From contig JAWNZC010000088.1 in NCBI GenBank assembly GCA_035771165.1, positions 2,879,001 through 2,943,000 on the forward strand: a DNA stretch of 64,000 nucleotides. Direction: 5' to 3'. The notes under the pieces are model-generated. The model ran no database searches. It saw nothing but the letters and a program-made list of their open reading frames with translations, and had not been told where the DNA came from. The position numbers and the translations under genes are program-made. Origin of the DNA: Paragorgia papillata. Taxonomy: Eukaryota > Cnidaria > Anthozoa > Scleralcyonacea > Coralliidae. Below, piece after piece: positions 47,101 to 61,500 of the stretch (its first letter is position 1; each line of letters starts with the position of its first letter).

Positions 47101-50100
47101 ACCTGATATTTTAGTATGTATTAAGAATCGGTGAGTCACAAGTAAATCCAAAATATCGGACTGTTTGACTGAAACGAAATTTTTTTTTACCCACAAAGCT
47201 TTTATTTACTGAGCCAGTTTATACACTAGCTACACAAGACTGTCGCCCAAAATTGACCGCTTTTATAAAATCTCCATCTTTTTTTCAATTAACCTGATAT
47301 TTGAGTATGTAGTAAGAATCGGCGAGTTACAACTAAATCCAAAATATCGGACTGTTTGACTGAAACGAATTGTTTTTACCCACATAGCTTTTATTTACTG
47401 ACCCGGTTTATACACCTAGGCAAGACTGTCATCCAAAATTGACCGCGTTTATAAAATCTCCATCTTTTTTTCAATTAACTTGATATTTGAGTATGTATTA
47501 AGAATCGGTGAGCTACAACTAAATCCAAAATATTGGACTGTTTGACTGAAACGAAATTTTATTACCCACAAGCTTTTATTTACTGAGCCACCTACCCAAG
47601 ACTGTCACCAAAAATTGACCGCGTTTATAAAATCTCCATCTTCTTTTCAATTAACCTGATTTTTGAGTATGTATTAAGAATCGGTGAGTTACAACTAAAT
47701 CCAAAATATCGGACTGTTTGACCGGAACGAATTTTTTTTAACCCACATAGCTTTTATTTACTGAGCCCGTTTATACACCTACGCAAGACTGTCGCCCAAA
47801 ATTGACCGCGTTTATAAAATCTCCATCTTTTTTTCAATTAACTTGATATTTGAGTATGTATTAAGAATCGGTGAGCTACAACTAAATCCAAAATATCGGA
47901 CTGTTTGACTGAAACGAAATTTTTTTACCCACAAGCTTTTATTTACTGAGCCACCTACCCAAGACTGTCGCCCAAAATTGACCGCGTTTATAAAATCTCC
48001 ATATTTTTTTCAATTAACCTGATTTTTGAGTATGTATTAAGAATCGGTGAGTTACAACTAAATCCAAAATATCGGACTGTTTGACTGAAACGAATTTTTT
48101 TTTTACCCACATAGCTTCTATTTACTGAGCCAGTTTATCATAGCTACCCAAGAATGTCACCGAAAATTGACCACGTTTATAATATCTCCATCTTTTTATC
48201 AATTAACCTGATATTTTAGTATGTATTAAGAATCGGTGAGTTAGAACTAAATCCAAAATATCGGACTGTTTGACTGAAACGAAATTTTTTTTTACCCACA
48301 TAGCTTTTATTTACTGAGCCAGTTTATACACTAGCTACACAAGACTGTCGCCCAAAATTGACCGCTTTTATAAAATCTCCATCTTTTTTCCAATTAACCT
48401 CATATTTGAGTATGTAGTAAGAATCGGTGAGTTACAACTAAATCCAAAATATCGGACTGTTTGACCGGAACGAATTTTTTTTAACCCACATAGCTTTTAT
48501 TTACTGAGCCCGTTTATACACCTACGCAAGACTGTCGCCCAAAATTGACCGCGTTTATAAAATCTCCATATTTTTTTCAATTAACCTGATTTTTGAGTAT
48601 GTATTAAGAATCGGTGAGTTACAACTAAATCCAAAATATCGGACTGTTTGACCGAAACGAAATTTTTTTTACCCACATAGCTTCTATTTACTGAGCCGGT
48701 TTATCATAGCTACCCAAGAATGTCACCCAAAATTGACCACGTTTATAATATCTCCATCTTTTTATCAATTAACCTGATATTTTAGTATGTATTAAGAATC
48801 GGTGAGTTACAACTAAATCCAAAATATCGGACTGTTTGACTGAAACGAATTTTTTTTTTACCCACATAGGTTTTATTTACTGAGCCAGTTTATACACTAG
48901 CTACCCAAGACTGTCGCCCAAAATTGACCGCGTTTATAAAATCTCCATCTTTTTTTCAATTAACCTGATATTTTAGTATGTATTAAGAATCGGTGAGTTA
49001 GAACTAAATCCAAAATATCGGACTGTTTGACTGAAACGAAATTTTTTTTACCCACATAGCTTTTATTTACTGAGCCAGTTTATACACTAGCTACCCAAGA
49101 CTGTCGCCCAAAATTGACCGCGTTTATAAAATCTCCATCTTTTTTTCAATTAACCTGATATTTTAGTATGTATTAAGAATCGGTGAGTTAGAACTAAATC
49201 CAAAATATCGGACTGTTTGACTGAAACGAAATTTTTTTTTACCCACATAGCTTTTATTTACTGAGCCAGTTTATACACTAGCTACACAAGAATGTCACCC
49301 AAAATTGACCGCGTTTATAAAATCTCCATCTTTTTTACAATTAAACTGATATTTGAGTACGTATTAAGAATCGGTGAGCTACAACTAAATCCAAAATATC
49401 GGACTGTTTGACTGAAACGAAATTTTTTTACCCACAAGCTTTTATTTACTGAGCCACCTACCCAAGACTGTCGCCCAAAATTGACCGCGTTTATAAAATC
49501 TCCATCTTCTTTTCAATTAACCTGATTTTTGAGTATGTATTAAGTATCGGTGAGTTACAACTAAATCCAAAATATCGGACTGTTTGACCGAAACGAATTT
49601 TTTTTTACCCACATAGCTTTTATTTACTGAGCCGGTTTATACACCTACGCAAGACTGTCGCCCAAAATTGACCGCGTTTATAAAATCTCCATCTTTTTTT
49701 CAATTAACTTGATATTTGAGTATGTATTAAGAATCGGTGAGCTACAACTAAATCCAAAATATCGGACTGTTTGACTGAAACGAAATTTTTTTACCCACAA
49801 GCTTTTATTTACTGAGCCACCTACCCAAGACTGTCGCCCAAAATTGACCGTGTTTATAAAATCTCCATCTTTTTTTCAATTAACCTGATTTTTGAGTATG
49901 TATTAAGAATCGGTGAGCTACAACTAAATCCAAAATATCGGACTGTTTGACCGAAACAAAAATTTTTTTACCCACATTTCTTCTATTTACTGAGCCGGTT
50001 TATCATAGCTGCCCAAGAATGTCACCCAAAATTGACCGCGTTTATAAAATCTCCATCTTTTTTACAATTAAACTGATATTTGAGTACGTATTAAGAATCG

Positions 50101-50159
50101 GTGAGCTACAACTAAATCCAAAATATCGGACTGTTTGACTGTAACGAAATTTTTTTACC

Positions 50160-52600
50160 CACATAGCTTCTATTTACTGAGCCGGTTTATCATAGCTACC
50201 CAAGAATGTCACGCAAAATTGACCGCGTTTATAATATCTCCATCTTTTTTTCAATGAACCTGATATTTTAGTATGTATTAAGAATCGGTGAGCTACAACT
50301 AAATCCAAAATATCGGACTGTTTGACTGAAACGAAATTTTTTTAGCCACAAGCTTTTATTTACTGAGCCACCTACCCAAGACTGTCGCCCAAAATTGACC
50401 GCGTTTATAAAATCTCCATCTTTTTTTCAATTAACCTGATTTTTGAGTATGTATTAAGAATCGGTGAGTTACAACTAAATCCAAAATATGGGACTGTTTG
50501 ACCGAAACAATAAATCCAAAATATCGGACTGTTTGACCGAAACAAATTTTTTTTTACCCACATAGCTTCTATTTACTGAGCCGGTTTATCATAGCTACCC
50601 AAGAATGTCACCCAAAATTGACCGCGTTTATAAAATCTCCATCTTTTTTACAATTAAACTGATATTTGACTACGTATTAAGAATCGGTGAGCTACAACTA
50701 AATCCAAAATATCGGACTGTTTGACTGAAACGAAATTTTTTTTACCCACAAGCTTTTATTTACTGAGCACCTACCCAAGACTGTCGCCCAAAATTGACCG
50801 CGTTTATAAAATCTCCATCTTCTTTTCAATTAACCTTATTTTTGAGTATGTATTAAGTATCGGTGAGTTACAACTAAATCCAAAATATCGGACTGTTTGA
50901 CCGAAACGAAATTTTTTTTACCCACATAGCTTTTATTTACTGAGCCGGTTTATACACCTACCCAAGACTGTCGCCCAAAATTGACCGCGTTTATAAAATA
51001 TCCATCTTTTTTTCAATTAACTTGATATTTGGGTATGTATTAAGAATCGGCGAGTTACAACTAAATCCAAAATATCGGACTGTTTGACTGAAACGAAAAT
51101 TTTTTTGACCCACATACCTTTTATTTACTGAACGGGTTTATACACTAGCTACACAAGACTGTCGCCGAAAATTGACCGCTTTTATAAAATCTCCATCTTT
51201 TTTTCAATTAACCTGATATTTGAGTATGTAGTAAGAATCGGTGAGTTACAACTAAATCCAAAATATCGGACTGTTTGACCGGAACGAATTTTGTTTTACC
51301 CACATAGCTTTTATTTTCCGAGCCTGTTTATACACCTACGCAAGACTGTCGCCGAAAATTGACCGCGTTTATAAAATCTCCATCTTTTTTTCAATTAACC
51401 TGATATTTTAGTATGTATTAAGAATCGGTGAGCTACAACTAAATCCAAAATATCGGACTGTTTGACTGAAACGAAATTTTTTTACCCACAAGCTTTTATT
51501 TACTGAGCCACCTACCCAAGACTGTCGCCCAAAATTGACCGCGTTTATAAAATGTCCATCTTTTTTTCAATTAACCTGATTTTGAGTATGTATTAAGAAT
51601 CGGTGAGTTACAACTAAATGCAAAATATCGGACTGTTTGACCGGAACGAATTTTGTTTTACCCACATAGCTTTTATTTTCCGAGCCTGTTTATACACCTA
51701 CGCAAGACTGTCGCCGAAAATTGACCGCGTTTATAAAATCTCCATCTTTTTTTCAATTAACCTGATATTTTAGTATGTATTAAGAATCGGTGAGCTACAA
51801 CTAAATCCAAAATATCGGACTGTTTGACTGAAACGAAATTTTTTTACCCACAAGCTTTTATTTACTGAGCCACCTACCCAAGACTGTCGCCCAAAATTGA
51901 CCGCGTTTATAAAATGTCCATCTTTTTTTCAATTAACCTGATTTTGAGTATGTATTAAGAATCGGTGAGTTACAACTAAATGCAAAATATCGGACTGTTT
52001 GACGGAAACGAATTTTTTTTTACCCACATAGCTTCTATTTACTGAGCCGGTTTATCATAGCTACCCAAGAATGTCACCCAAAATTGACCGCGTTTATAAA
52101 ATCTCCATCTTTTTTACAATTAACCTGATATTTGAGTACGTATTAAGAATCGGTGAGTTACAACTAAATCCAAAATATCGGACTGTTTGAGCGAAACGAA
52201 ATTTTTTTTACCCACATAGCTTTTATTTATTGAGCCAGGTTTATACACCTACACAAGACTGTCGCCCAAAATTGACCGCTTTTATAAAATCTCCATCTTT
52301 TTTTCAATTAACCTGATATTTGAGTATGTAGTAAGAATCGGTGAGTTACAACTAAATCCAAAATATCGGACTGTTTGACCGGAACGAATTTTTTTTTACC
52401 CACATAGCTTTTATTTACTGAGCCTGTTTATACACCTACCCAAGACTGTCGCCCAAAATTGACCGCATTTATAAAATCTCCATCTTTTTTTCAATTAACC
52501 TGATTTTTGAGTATGTATTAAGAATCGGTGAGTTACAACTAAATCCAAAATATCGGACTGTTTGACCGAAACGAAATTTTTTTTACCCACATAGCTTCTA
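50160..52600 (+). repeat. Satellite block duplicated at 61480-63350
   Basis: Private variants (TTTTTTAGCCACAAG, AATATGGGACTG, TTGACTACG, TTCCGAGCCTG) occur in the same order here and about 11.3 kb downstream. This copy has a local 36-bp duplication near 50505-50545 and a repeated two-monomer segment of about 368 bp (51280-51650 and 51640-52010) that the other copy lacks. Confidence 0.7.
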
Positions 52601-55349
52601 TTTACTGAGCCGGTTTATCATAGCTACCCAAGAATGTCACCCAAAATTGACCGCGTTTATAATATCTCCATCTTTTTTTCAATTAACCTGATATTTTAGT
52701 ATGTATTAAGAATCGGTGAGTTACAACTAAATCCAAAATATCGCACTGTTTGACTGAAACGAATTTTTTTTTTACCCACATAGCTTTTATTTACTGAGCC
52801 GGTTTATACACTAGCTACCCAAGACAGTCGCTCAAAATTGATCGCGTTTATAAAATCTCCATCTTTTTTTCAATTAATCTGATTTTGAGTATGTATTAAG
52901 AATTGGTGAGTTACAACTAAATCCAAAATATCGGACTGTTTGACTGAAACGAATTGTTTTTACCCACATAGCTTTTATTTACTGACCCGGTTTATACACC
53001 TACGCAAGACTGTCATCCAAAATTGACCGCGTTTATAAAATCTCCATCTTTTTTTCAATTAACTTGATATTTGAGTATGTATTAAGAATCGGTGAGCTAC
53101 AACTAAATCCAAAATATTGGACTGTTTGACTGAAACGAAATTTTATTACCCACAAGCTTTTATTTACTGAGCCACCTACCCAAGACTGTCACCCAAAATT
53201 GACCGCGTTTATAAAATCTCCATCTTCTTTTCAATTACCTGATTTTTGAGTATGTATGAAGTATCGGTGAGTTACAACTAAATCCAAAATATCGTACTGT
53301 TGACCGAAACGAATTTTTTTTTACCCACATAGCTTTTATTTACTGAGCCGGTTTATACACCTACCCAAGACTGTCGCCCAAAATTGACCGCGTTTATAAA
53401 ATATTGTATCTCCATCTTTTTTTTCAATTAACCTGATATTTGAGAATGTATTAAGAAACGGTGAGTTACAACTGAATCCAAAATATCGGACTGGTTGACT
53501 GAAACGAATTTTTTTCCTTCCCACATAGCTTTTATTTACTGAGCCGGTTTATACACCTACCCAAGGCTGTCGCCCAAAATTGACCGCGTTTATAATATCT
53601 CCATCTTGTTTTCAATTAACCTGATATTTTAGTATGTATTAAGAATCGGTGAGTTACAACTAAATCCAAAATATCGGACTGTTTGACTGAAACGAAATTT
53701 TTTTACCCACAAGCTTTTATTTACTGAGCCACCTACCCAAGACTGTCGCCCAAAATTGACCGCATTTATAAAATCTCCATCTTTTTTTCAATTAACCTGA
53801 TTTTTGAGTATGTATTAAGAATCGGTGAGTTACAACTAAATCCAAAATATCGGACTGTTTGACCGAAACGAAATTTTTTTTACCCACATAGCTTCTATTT
53901 ACTGAGCCGGTTTATCATAGCTACCCAAGAATGTCACCCAAAATTGACCGCGTTTATAATATCTCCATCTTTTTTTGAATTAACCTGATATTTTAGTATG
54001 TATTAAGAATCGGTGAGTTACAACTAAATCCAAAATATCGGACTGTTTGACTGAAACGAATTTTTTTTTTACCCACATAGCTTTTATTTACTGAGCCGGT
54101 TTATACACTAGCTACCCAAGACTGTCGCCCAAAATTGACCGCGTTTATAAAATCTGCATCTTTTTTTCAATTAACCTGATATTTTAGTATGTATTAAGAA
54201 TCGGTGAGTCACAACTAAATCCAAAATATCGGACTGTTTGACTGAAACGAAATTTTTTTTTACCCACAAAGCTTTTATTTACTGAGCCAGTTTATACACT
54301 AGCTACACAAGACTGTCGCCCAAAATTGACCGCTTTTATAAAATCTCCATCTTTTTTTCAATTAACCTGATATTTGAGTATGTAGTAAGAATCGGCGAGT
54401 TACAACTAAATCCAAAATATCGGACTGTTTGACTGAAACGAATTGTTTTTACCCACATAGCTTTTATTTACTGACCCGGTTTATACACCTACGCAAGACT
54501 GTCATCCAAAATTGACCGCGTTTATAAAATCTCCATCTTTTTTTCAATTAACCTGATATTTTAGTATGTATTAAGAATCGGTGAGTTACAACTAAATCCA
54601 AAATATCGCACTGTTTGACTGAAACGAATTTTTTTTTTACCCACATAGCTTTTATTTACTGAGCCGGTTTATACACTAGCTACCCAAGACAGTCGCTCAA
54701 AATTGATCGCGTTTATAAAATCTCCATCTTTTTTTCAATTAATCTGATTTTGAGTATGTATTAAGAATTGGTGAGTTACAACTAAATCCAAAATATCGGA
54801 CTGTTTGACTGAAACGAATTGTTTTTACCCATATAGCTTTTATTTACTGACCCGGTTTATACACCTACGCAAGACTGTCATCCAAAATTGACCGCGTTTA
54901 TAAAATCTCCATCTTTTTTTCAATTAACTTGATATTTGAGTATGTATTAAGAATCGGTGAGCTACAACTAAATCCAAAATATTGGACTGTTTGACTGAAA
55001 CGAAATTTTATTACCCACAAGCTTTTATTTACTGAGCCACCTACCCAAGACTGTCACCCAAAATTGACCGCGTTTATAAAATCTCCATCTTCTTTTCAAT
55101 TACCTGATTTTTGAGTATGTATGAAGTATCGGTGAGTTACAACTAAATCCAAAATATCGGACTGTTGACCGAAACGAATTTTTTTTTACCCACATAGCTT
55201 TTATTTACTGAGCCGGTTTATACACCTACCCAAGACTGTCGCCCAAAATTGACCGCGTTTATAAAATCTCCATATTTTTTTCAATTAACCTGATTTTTGA
55301 GTATGTATTAAGAATCGGTGAGTTACAACTAAATCCAAAATATCGGACT

Positions 55350-58300
55350 GTTTGACCGAAACGAAATTTTTTTTACCCACATAGCTTCTATTTACTGAGC
55401 CGGTTTATCATAGCTACCCAAGAATGTCACCCAAAATTGACCACGTTTATAATATCTCCATCTTTTTATCAATTAACCTGATATTTTAGTATGTATTAAG
55501 AATCGGTGAGTTACAACTAAATCCAAAATATCGGACTGTTTGACTGAAACGAATTTTTTTTTTACCCACATAGGTTTTATTTACTGAGCCAGTTTATACA
55601 CTAGCTACCCAAGACTGTCGCCCAAAATTGACCGCGTTTATAAAATCTCCATCTTTTTTTCAATTAACCTGATATTTTAGTATGTATTAAGAATCGGTGA
55701 GTTAGAACTAAATCCAAAATATCGGACTGTTTGACTGAAACGAAATTTTTTTTTACCCACATAGCTTTTATTTACTGAGCCAGTTTATACACTAGCTACC
55801 CAAGACTGTCGCCCAAAATTGACCGCGTTTATAAAATCTCAATCTTTTTTTCAATTAACCTGATATTTTAGTATGTATTAAGAATCGGTGAGTTAGAACT
55901 AAATCCAAAATATCGGACTGTTCGACTGAAACGAAATTTTTTTTTACCCACATAGCTTTTATTTACTGAGCCAGTTTATACACTAGCTACACAAGAATGT
56001 CACCCAAAATTGACCGCGTTTATAAAATCTCCATCTTTTTTACAATTAAACTGATATTTGAGTACGTATTAAGAATCGGTGAGCTACAACTAAATCCAAA
56101 ATATCGGACTGTTTGACTGAAACGAAATTTTTTTACCCACAAGCTTTTATTTACTGAGCCACCTACCCAAGACTGTCGCCCAAAATTGACCGCGTTTATA
56201 AAATCTCCATCTTCTTTTCAATTAACCTGATTTTTGAGTATGTATTAAGTATCGGTGAGTTACAACTAAATCCAAAATATCGGACTGTTTGACCGAAACG
56301 ATTTTTTTTTTACCCACATAGCTTTTATTTACTGAGCCGGTTTATACACCTACGCAAGACTGTCGCCCAAAATTGACCGCGTTTATAAAATCTCCATCTT
56401 TTTTTCAATTAACTTGATATTTGAGTATGTATTAAGAATCGGTGAGCTACAACTAAATCCAAAATATCGGACTGTTTGACTGAAACGAAATTTTTTTACC
56501 CACAAGCTTTTATTTACTGAGCCACCTACCCAAGACTGTCGCCCAAAATTGACCGTGTTTATAAAATCTCCATCTTTTTTTCAATTAACCTGATTTTTGA
56601 GTATGTATTAAGAATCGGTGAGCTACAACTAAATCCAAAATATCGGACTGTTTGACCGAAACAAAAATTTTTTTACCCACATTTCTTCTATTTACTGAGC
56701 CGGTTTATCATAGCTGCCCAAGAATGTCACCCAAAATTGACCGCGTTTATAAAATCTCCATCTTTTTTACAATTAAACTGATATTTGAGTACGTATTAAG
56801 AATCGGTGAGCTACAACTAAATCCAAAATATCGGACTGTTTGACTGTAACGAAATTTTTTTACCCACAAGCTTTTATTTACTGAGCCACCTACCCAAGAC
56901 TGTCGCCCAAAATTGACCGCGTTTATAAAATCTCCATCTTCTTTTCAATTAACCTGATTTTTGAGTATGTATTAAGTATCGGTGAGTTACAACTAAATCC
57001 AAAATATCGGACTGTTTGACCGAAACGAAATTTTTTTTACCCACATAGCTTTTATTTACTGAGCCGGTTTATACACCTACCCAAGACTGTCGCCCAAAAT
57101 TGACCGCGTTTATAAAATCTCCATCTTTTTTTCAATTAACCTGATATTTTAGTATGTATTAAGAATCGGTGAGTTACAACTAAATCCAAAATATCGGACT
57201 GTTTGACTGAAACGAAATTTTTTTACCTGCAAGCTTTTATTTACTGAGCCACCTACCCAAGACTGTCGCCCAAAATTGACCGCGTTTATAAAATCTCCAT
57301 CTTTTTTACAATTAACCTGATATTTGAGTACGTATTAAGAATCGGTCAGTTACAACTAAATCCAGAATATCGGACTGTTTGACCGAAACGAAATTTTTTT
57401 TACCCACATAGCTTCTATTTACTGAGCCGGTTTATCATAGCTACCCAAGAATGTCACGCAAAATTGACCACGTTTATAATATCTCCATCTTTTTATCAAT
57501 TAACCTGATATTTTAGTATGTATTAAGAATCGGTGTGTTACAACTAAATCCAAAATATCGGACTGTTTGACTGAAACGAATTTTTTTTTTACCCACATAG
57601 GTTTTATTTACTGAGCCAGTTTATACACTAGCTACCCAAGACTGTCGCCCAAAATTGACCGCGTTTATAAAATCTCCATCTTTTTTTCAATTAACCTGAT
57701 ATTTTAGTATGTATTAAGAATCGGTGAGTTAGAACTAAATCCAAAATATCGGACTGTTTGACTGAAACGAAATTTTTTTTTACCCACAGAGCTTTTATTT
57801 ACTGAGCCAGTTTATACACTAGCTACCCAAGACTGTCGCCCAAAATTGACCGCGTTTATAAAATCTCCATCTTTTTTTCAATTAACCTGATATTTTAGTA
57901 TGTATTAAGAATCGGTGAGTTAGAACTAAATCCAAAATATCGGACTGTTCGACTGAAACGAAATTTTTTTTTACCCACATAGCTTTTATTTACTGAGCCA
58001 GTTTATACACTAGCTACACAAGAATGTCACCCAAAATTGACCGCGTTTATAAAATCTCCATCTTTTTTACAATTAAACTGATATTTGAGTACGTATTAAG
58101 AATCGGTGAGCTACAACTAAATCCAAAATATCGGACTGTTTGACTGAAACGAAATTTTTTTACCCACAAGCTTTTATTTACTGAGCCACCTACCCAAGAC
58201 TGTCGCCCAAAATTGACCGCGTTTATAAAATCTCCATCTTCTTTTCAATTAACCTGATTTTTGAGTATGTATTAAGTATCGGTGAGTTACAACTAAATCC

Positions 58301-61300
58301 AAAATATCGGACTGTTTGACCGAAACGAATTTTTTTTTACCCACATAGCTTTTATTTACTGAGCCGGTTTATACACCTACGCAAGACTGTCGCCCAAAAT
58401 TGACCGCGTTTATAAAATCTCCATCTTTTTTTCAATTAACTTGATATTTGAGTATGTATTAAGAATCGGTGAGCTACAACTAAATCCAAAATATCGGACT
58501 GTTTGACTGAAACGAAATTTTTTTACCCACAAGCTTTTATTTACTGAGCCACCTACCCAAGACTGTCGCCCAAAATTGACCGTGTTTATAAAATCTCCAT
58601 CTTTTTTTCAATTAACCTGATTTTTGAGTATGTATTAAGAATCGGTGAGCTACAACTAAATCCAAAATATCGGACTGTTTGACCGAAACAAAAATTTTTT
58701 TACCCACATTTCTTCTATTTACTGAGCCGGTTTATCATAGCTGCCCAAGAATGTCACCCAAAATTGACCGCGTTTATAAAATCTCCATCTTTTTTACAAT
58801 TAAACTGATATTTGAGTACGTATTAAGAATCGGTGAGCTACAACTAAATCCAAAATATCGGACTGTTTGACTGTAACGAAATTTTTTTTACCCACAAGCT
58901 TTTATTTACTGAGCCACCTACCCAAGACTGTCGCCCAAAATTGACCGCGTTTATAAAATCTCCATCTTCTTTTCAATTAACCTGATTTTTGAGTATGTAT
59001 TAAGTATCGGTGAGTTACAACTAAATCCAAAATATCGGACTGTTTGACCGAAACGAAATTTTTTTTACCCACATAGCTTTTATTTACTGAGCCGGTTTAT
59101 ACACCTACCCAAGACTGTCGCCCAAAATTGACCGCGTTTATAAAATCTCCATCTTTTTTTCAATTAACCTGATATTTTAGTATGTATTAAGAATCGGTGA
59201 GTTACAACTAAATCCAAAATATCGGACTGTTTGACTGAAACGAAATTTTTTTACCTGCAAGCTTTTATTTACTGAGCCACCTACCCAAGACTGTCGCCCA
59301 AAATTGACCGCGTTTATAAAATCTCCATCTTTTTTACAATTAACCTGATATTTGAGTACGTATTAAGAATCGGTCAGTTACAACTAAATCCAGAATATCG
59401 GACTGTTTGACCGAAACGAAATTTTTTTTACCCACATAGCTTCTATTTACTGAGCCGGTTTATCATAGCTACCCAAGAATGTCACGCAAAATTGACCACG
59501 TTTATAATATCTCCATCTTTTTATCAATTAACCTGATATTTTAGTATGTATTAAGAATCGGTGAGTTACAACTAAATCCAAAATATCGGACTGTTTGACT
59601 GAAACGAATTTTTTTTTTACCCACATAGGTTTTATTTACTGAGCCAGTTTATACACTAGCTACCCAAGACTGTCGCCCAAAATTGACCGCGTTTATAAAA
59701 TCTCCATCTTTTTTTCAATTAACCTGATATTTTAGTATGTATTAAGAATCGGTGAGTTAGAACTAAATCCAAAATATCGGACTGTTTGACTGAAACGAAA
59801 TTTTTTTTTACCCACATAGCTTTTATTTACTGAGCCAGTTTATACACTAGCTACCCAAGACTGTCGCCCAAAATTGACCGCGTTTATAAAATCTCCATCT
59901 TTTTTTCAATTAACCTGATATTTTAGTATGTATTAAGAATCGGTGAGTTAGAACTAAATCCAAAATATCGGACTGTTCGACTGAAACGAAATTTTTTTTT
60001 ACCCACAGAGCTTTTATTTACTGAGCCAGTTTATACACTAGCTACACAAGAATGTCACCCAAAATTGACCGCGTTTATAAAATCTCCATCTTTTTTACAA
60101 TTAAACTGATATTTGAGTACGTATTAAGAATCGGTGAGCTACAACTAAATCCAAAATATCGGACTGTTTGACTGAAACGAAATTTTTTTACCCACAAGCT
60201 TTTATTTACTGAGCCACCTACCCAAGACTGTCGCCCAAAATTGACCGCGTTTATAAAATCTCCATCTTCTTTTCAATTAACCTGATTTTTGAGTATGTAT
60301 TAAGTATCGGTGAGTTACAACTAAATCCAAAATATCGGACTGTTTGACCGAAACGAATTTTTTTTTACCCACATCGCTTTTATTTACTGAGCCGGTTTAT
60401 ACACCTACGCAAGACTGTCGCCCAAAATTGACCGCGTTTATAAAATCTCCATCTTTTTTTCAATTAACTTGATATTTGAGTATGTATTAAGAATCGGTGA
60501 GCTACAACTAAATCCAAAATATCGGACTGTTTGACTGAAACGAAATTTTTTTACCCACAAGCTTTTATTTACTGAGCCACCTACCCAAGACTGTCGCCCA
60601 AAATTGACCGTGTTTATAAAATCTCCATCTTTTTTTCAATTAACCTGATTTTTGAGTATGTATTAAGAATCGGTGAGCTACAACTAAATCCAAAATATCG
60701 GACTGTTTGACCGAAACAAAAATTTTTTTACCCACATTTCTTCTATTTACTGAGCCGGTTTATCATAGCTGCCCAAGAATGTCACCCAAAATTGACCGCG
60801 TTTATAAAATCTCCATCTTTTTTACAATTAAACTGATATTTGAGTACGTATTAAGAATCGGTGAGCTACAACTAAATCCAAAATATCGGACTGTTTGACT
60901 GTAACGAAATTTTTTTACCCACAAGCTTTTATTTACTGAGCCACCTACCCAAGACTGTCGCCCAAAATTGACCGCGTTTATAAAATCTCCATCTTCTTTT
61001 CAATTAACCTGATTTTTGAGTATGTATTAAGTATCGGTGAGTTACAACTAAATCCAAAATATCGGACTGTTTGACCGAAACGAAATTTTTTTTACCCACA
61101 TAGCTTTTATTTACTGAGCCGGTTTATACACCTACCCAAGACTGTCGCCCAAAATTGACCGCGTTTATAAAATCTCCATCTTTTTTTCAATTAACCTGAT
61201 ATTTTAGTATGTATTAAGAATCGGTGAGTTACAACTAAATCCAAAATATCGGACTGTTTGACTGAAACGAAATTTTTTTACCTGCAAGCTTTTATTTACT

Positions 61301-61500
61301 GAGCCACCTACCCAAGACTGTCGCCCAAAATTGACCGCGTTTATAAAATCTCCATCTTTTTTACAATTAACCTGATATTTGAGTACGTATTAAGAATCGG
61401 TCAGTTACAACTAAATCCAGAATATCGGACTGTTTGACCGAAACGAAATTTTTTTTACCCACATAGCTTCTATTTACTGAGCCGGTTTATCATAGCTACC
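55350..61500 (+). repeat. 2028-bp higher-order repeat, three tandem copies (11-mer)
   Basis: An identical monomer variant with ACCCACATTTCTTC begins at 56652, 58679 and 60707, spaced 2027-2028 bp. CCAGAATATCGG and TTAGAACTAAATCC variants keep the same period. 2028 bp corresponds to eleven monomers. The first copy is slightly diverged at its left edge; the third passes at about 61510 into the block that matches 50160-52600. Confidence 0.8.

Noticed and set aside
26386..60898. About fifteen 60-90-codon frames repeated along the satellite
   Set aside because: They occur wherever the same monomer pair happens to be stop-free, on either strand, with no independent conservation.
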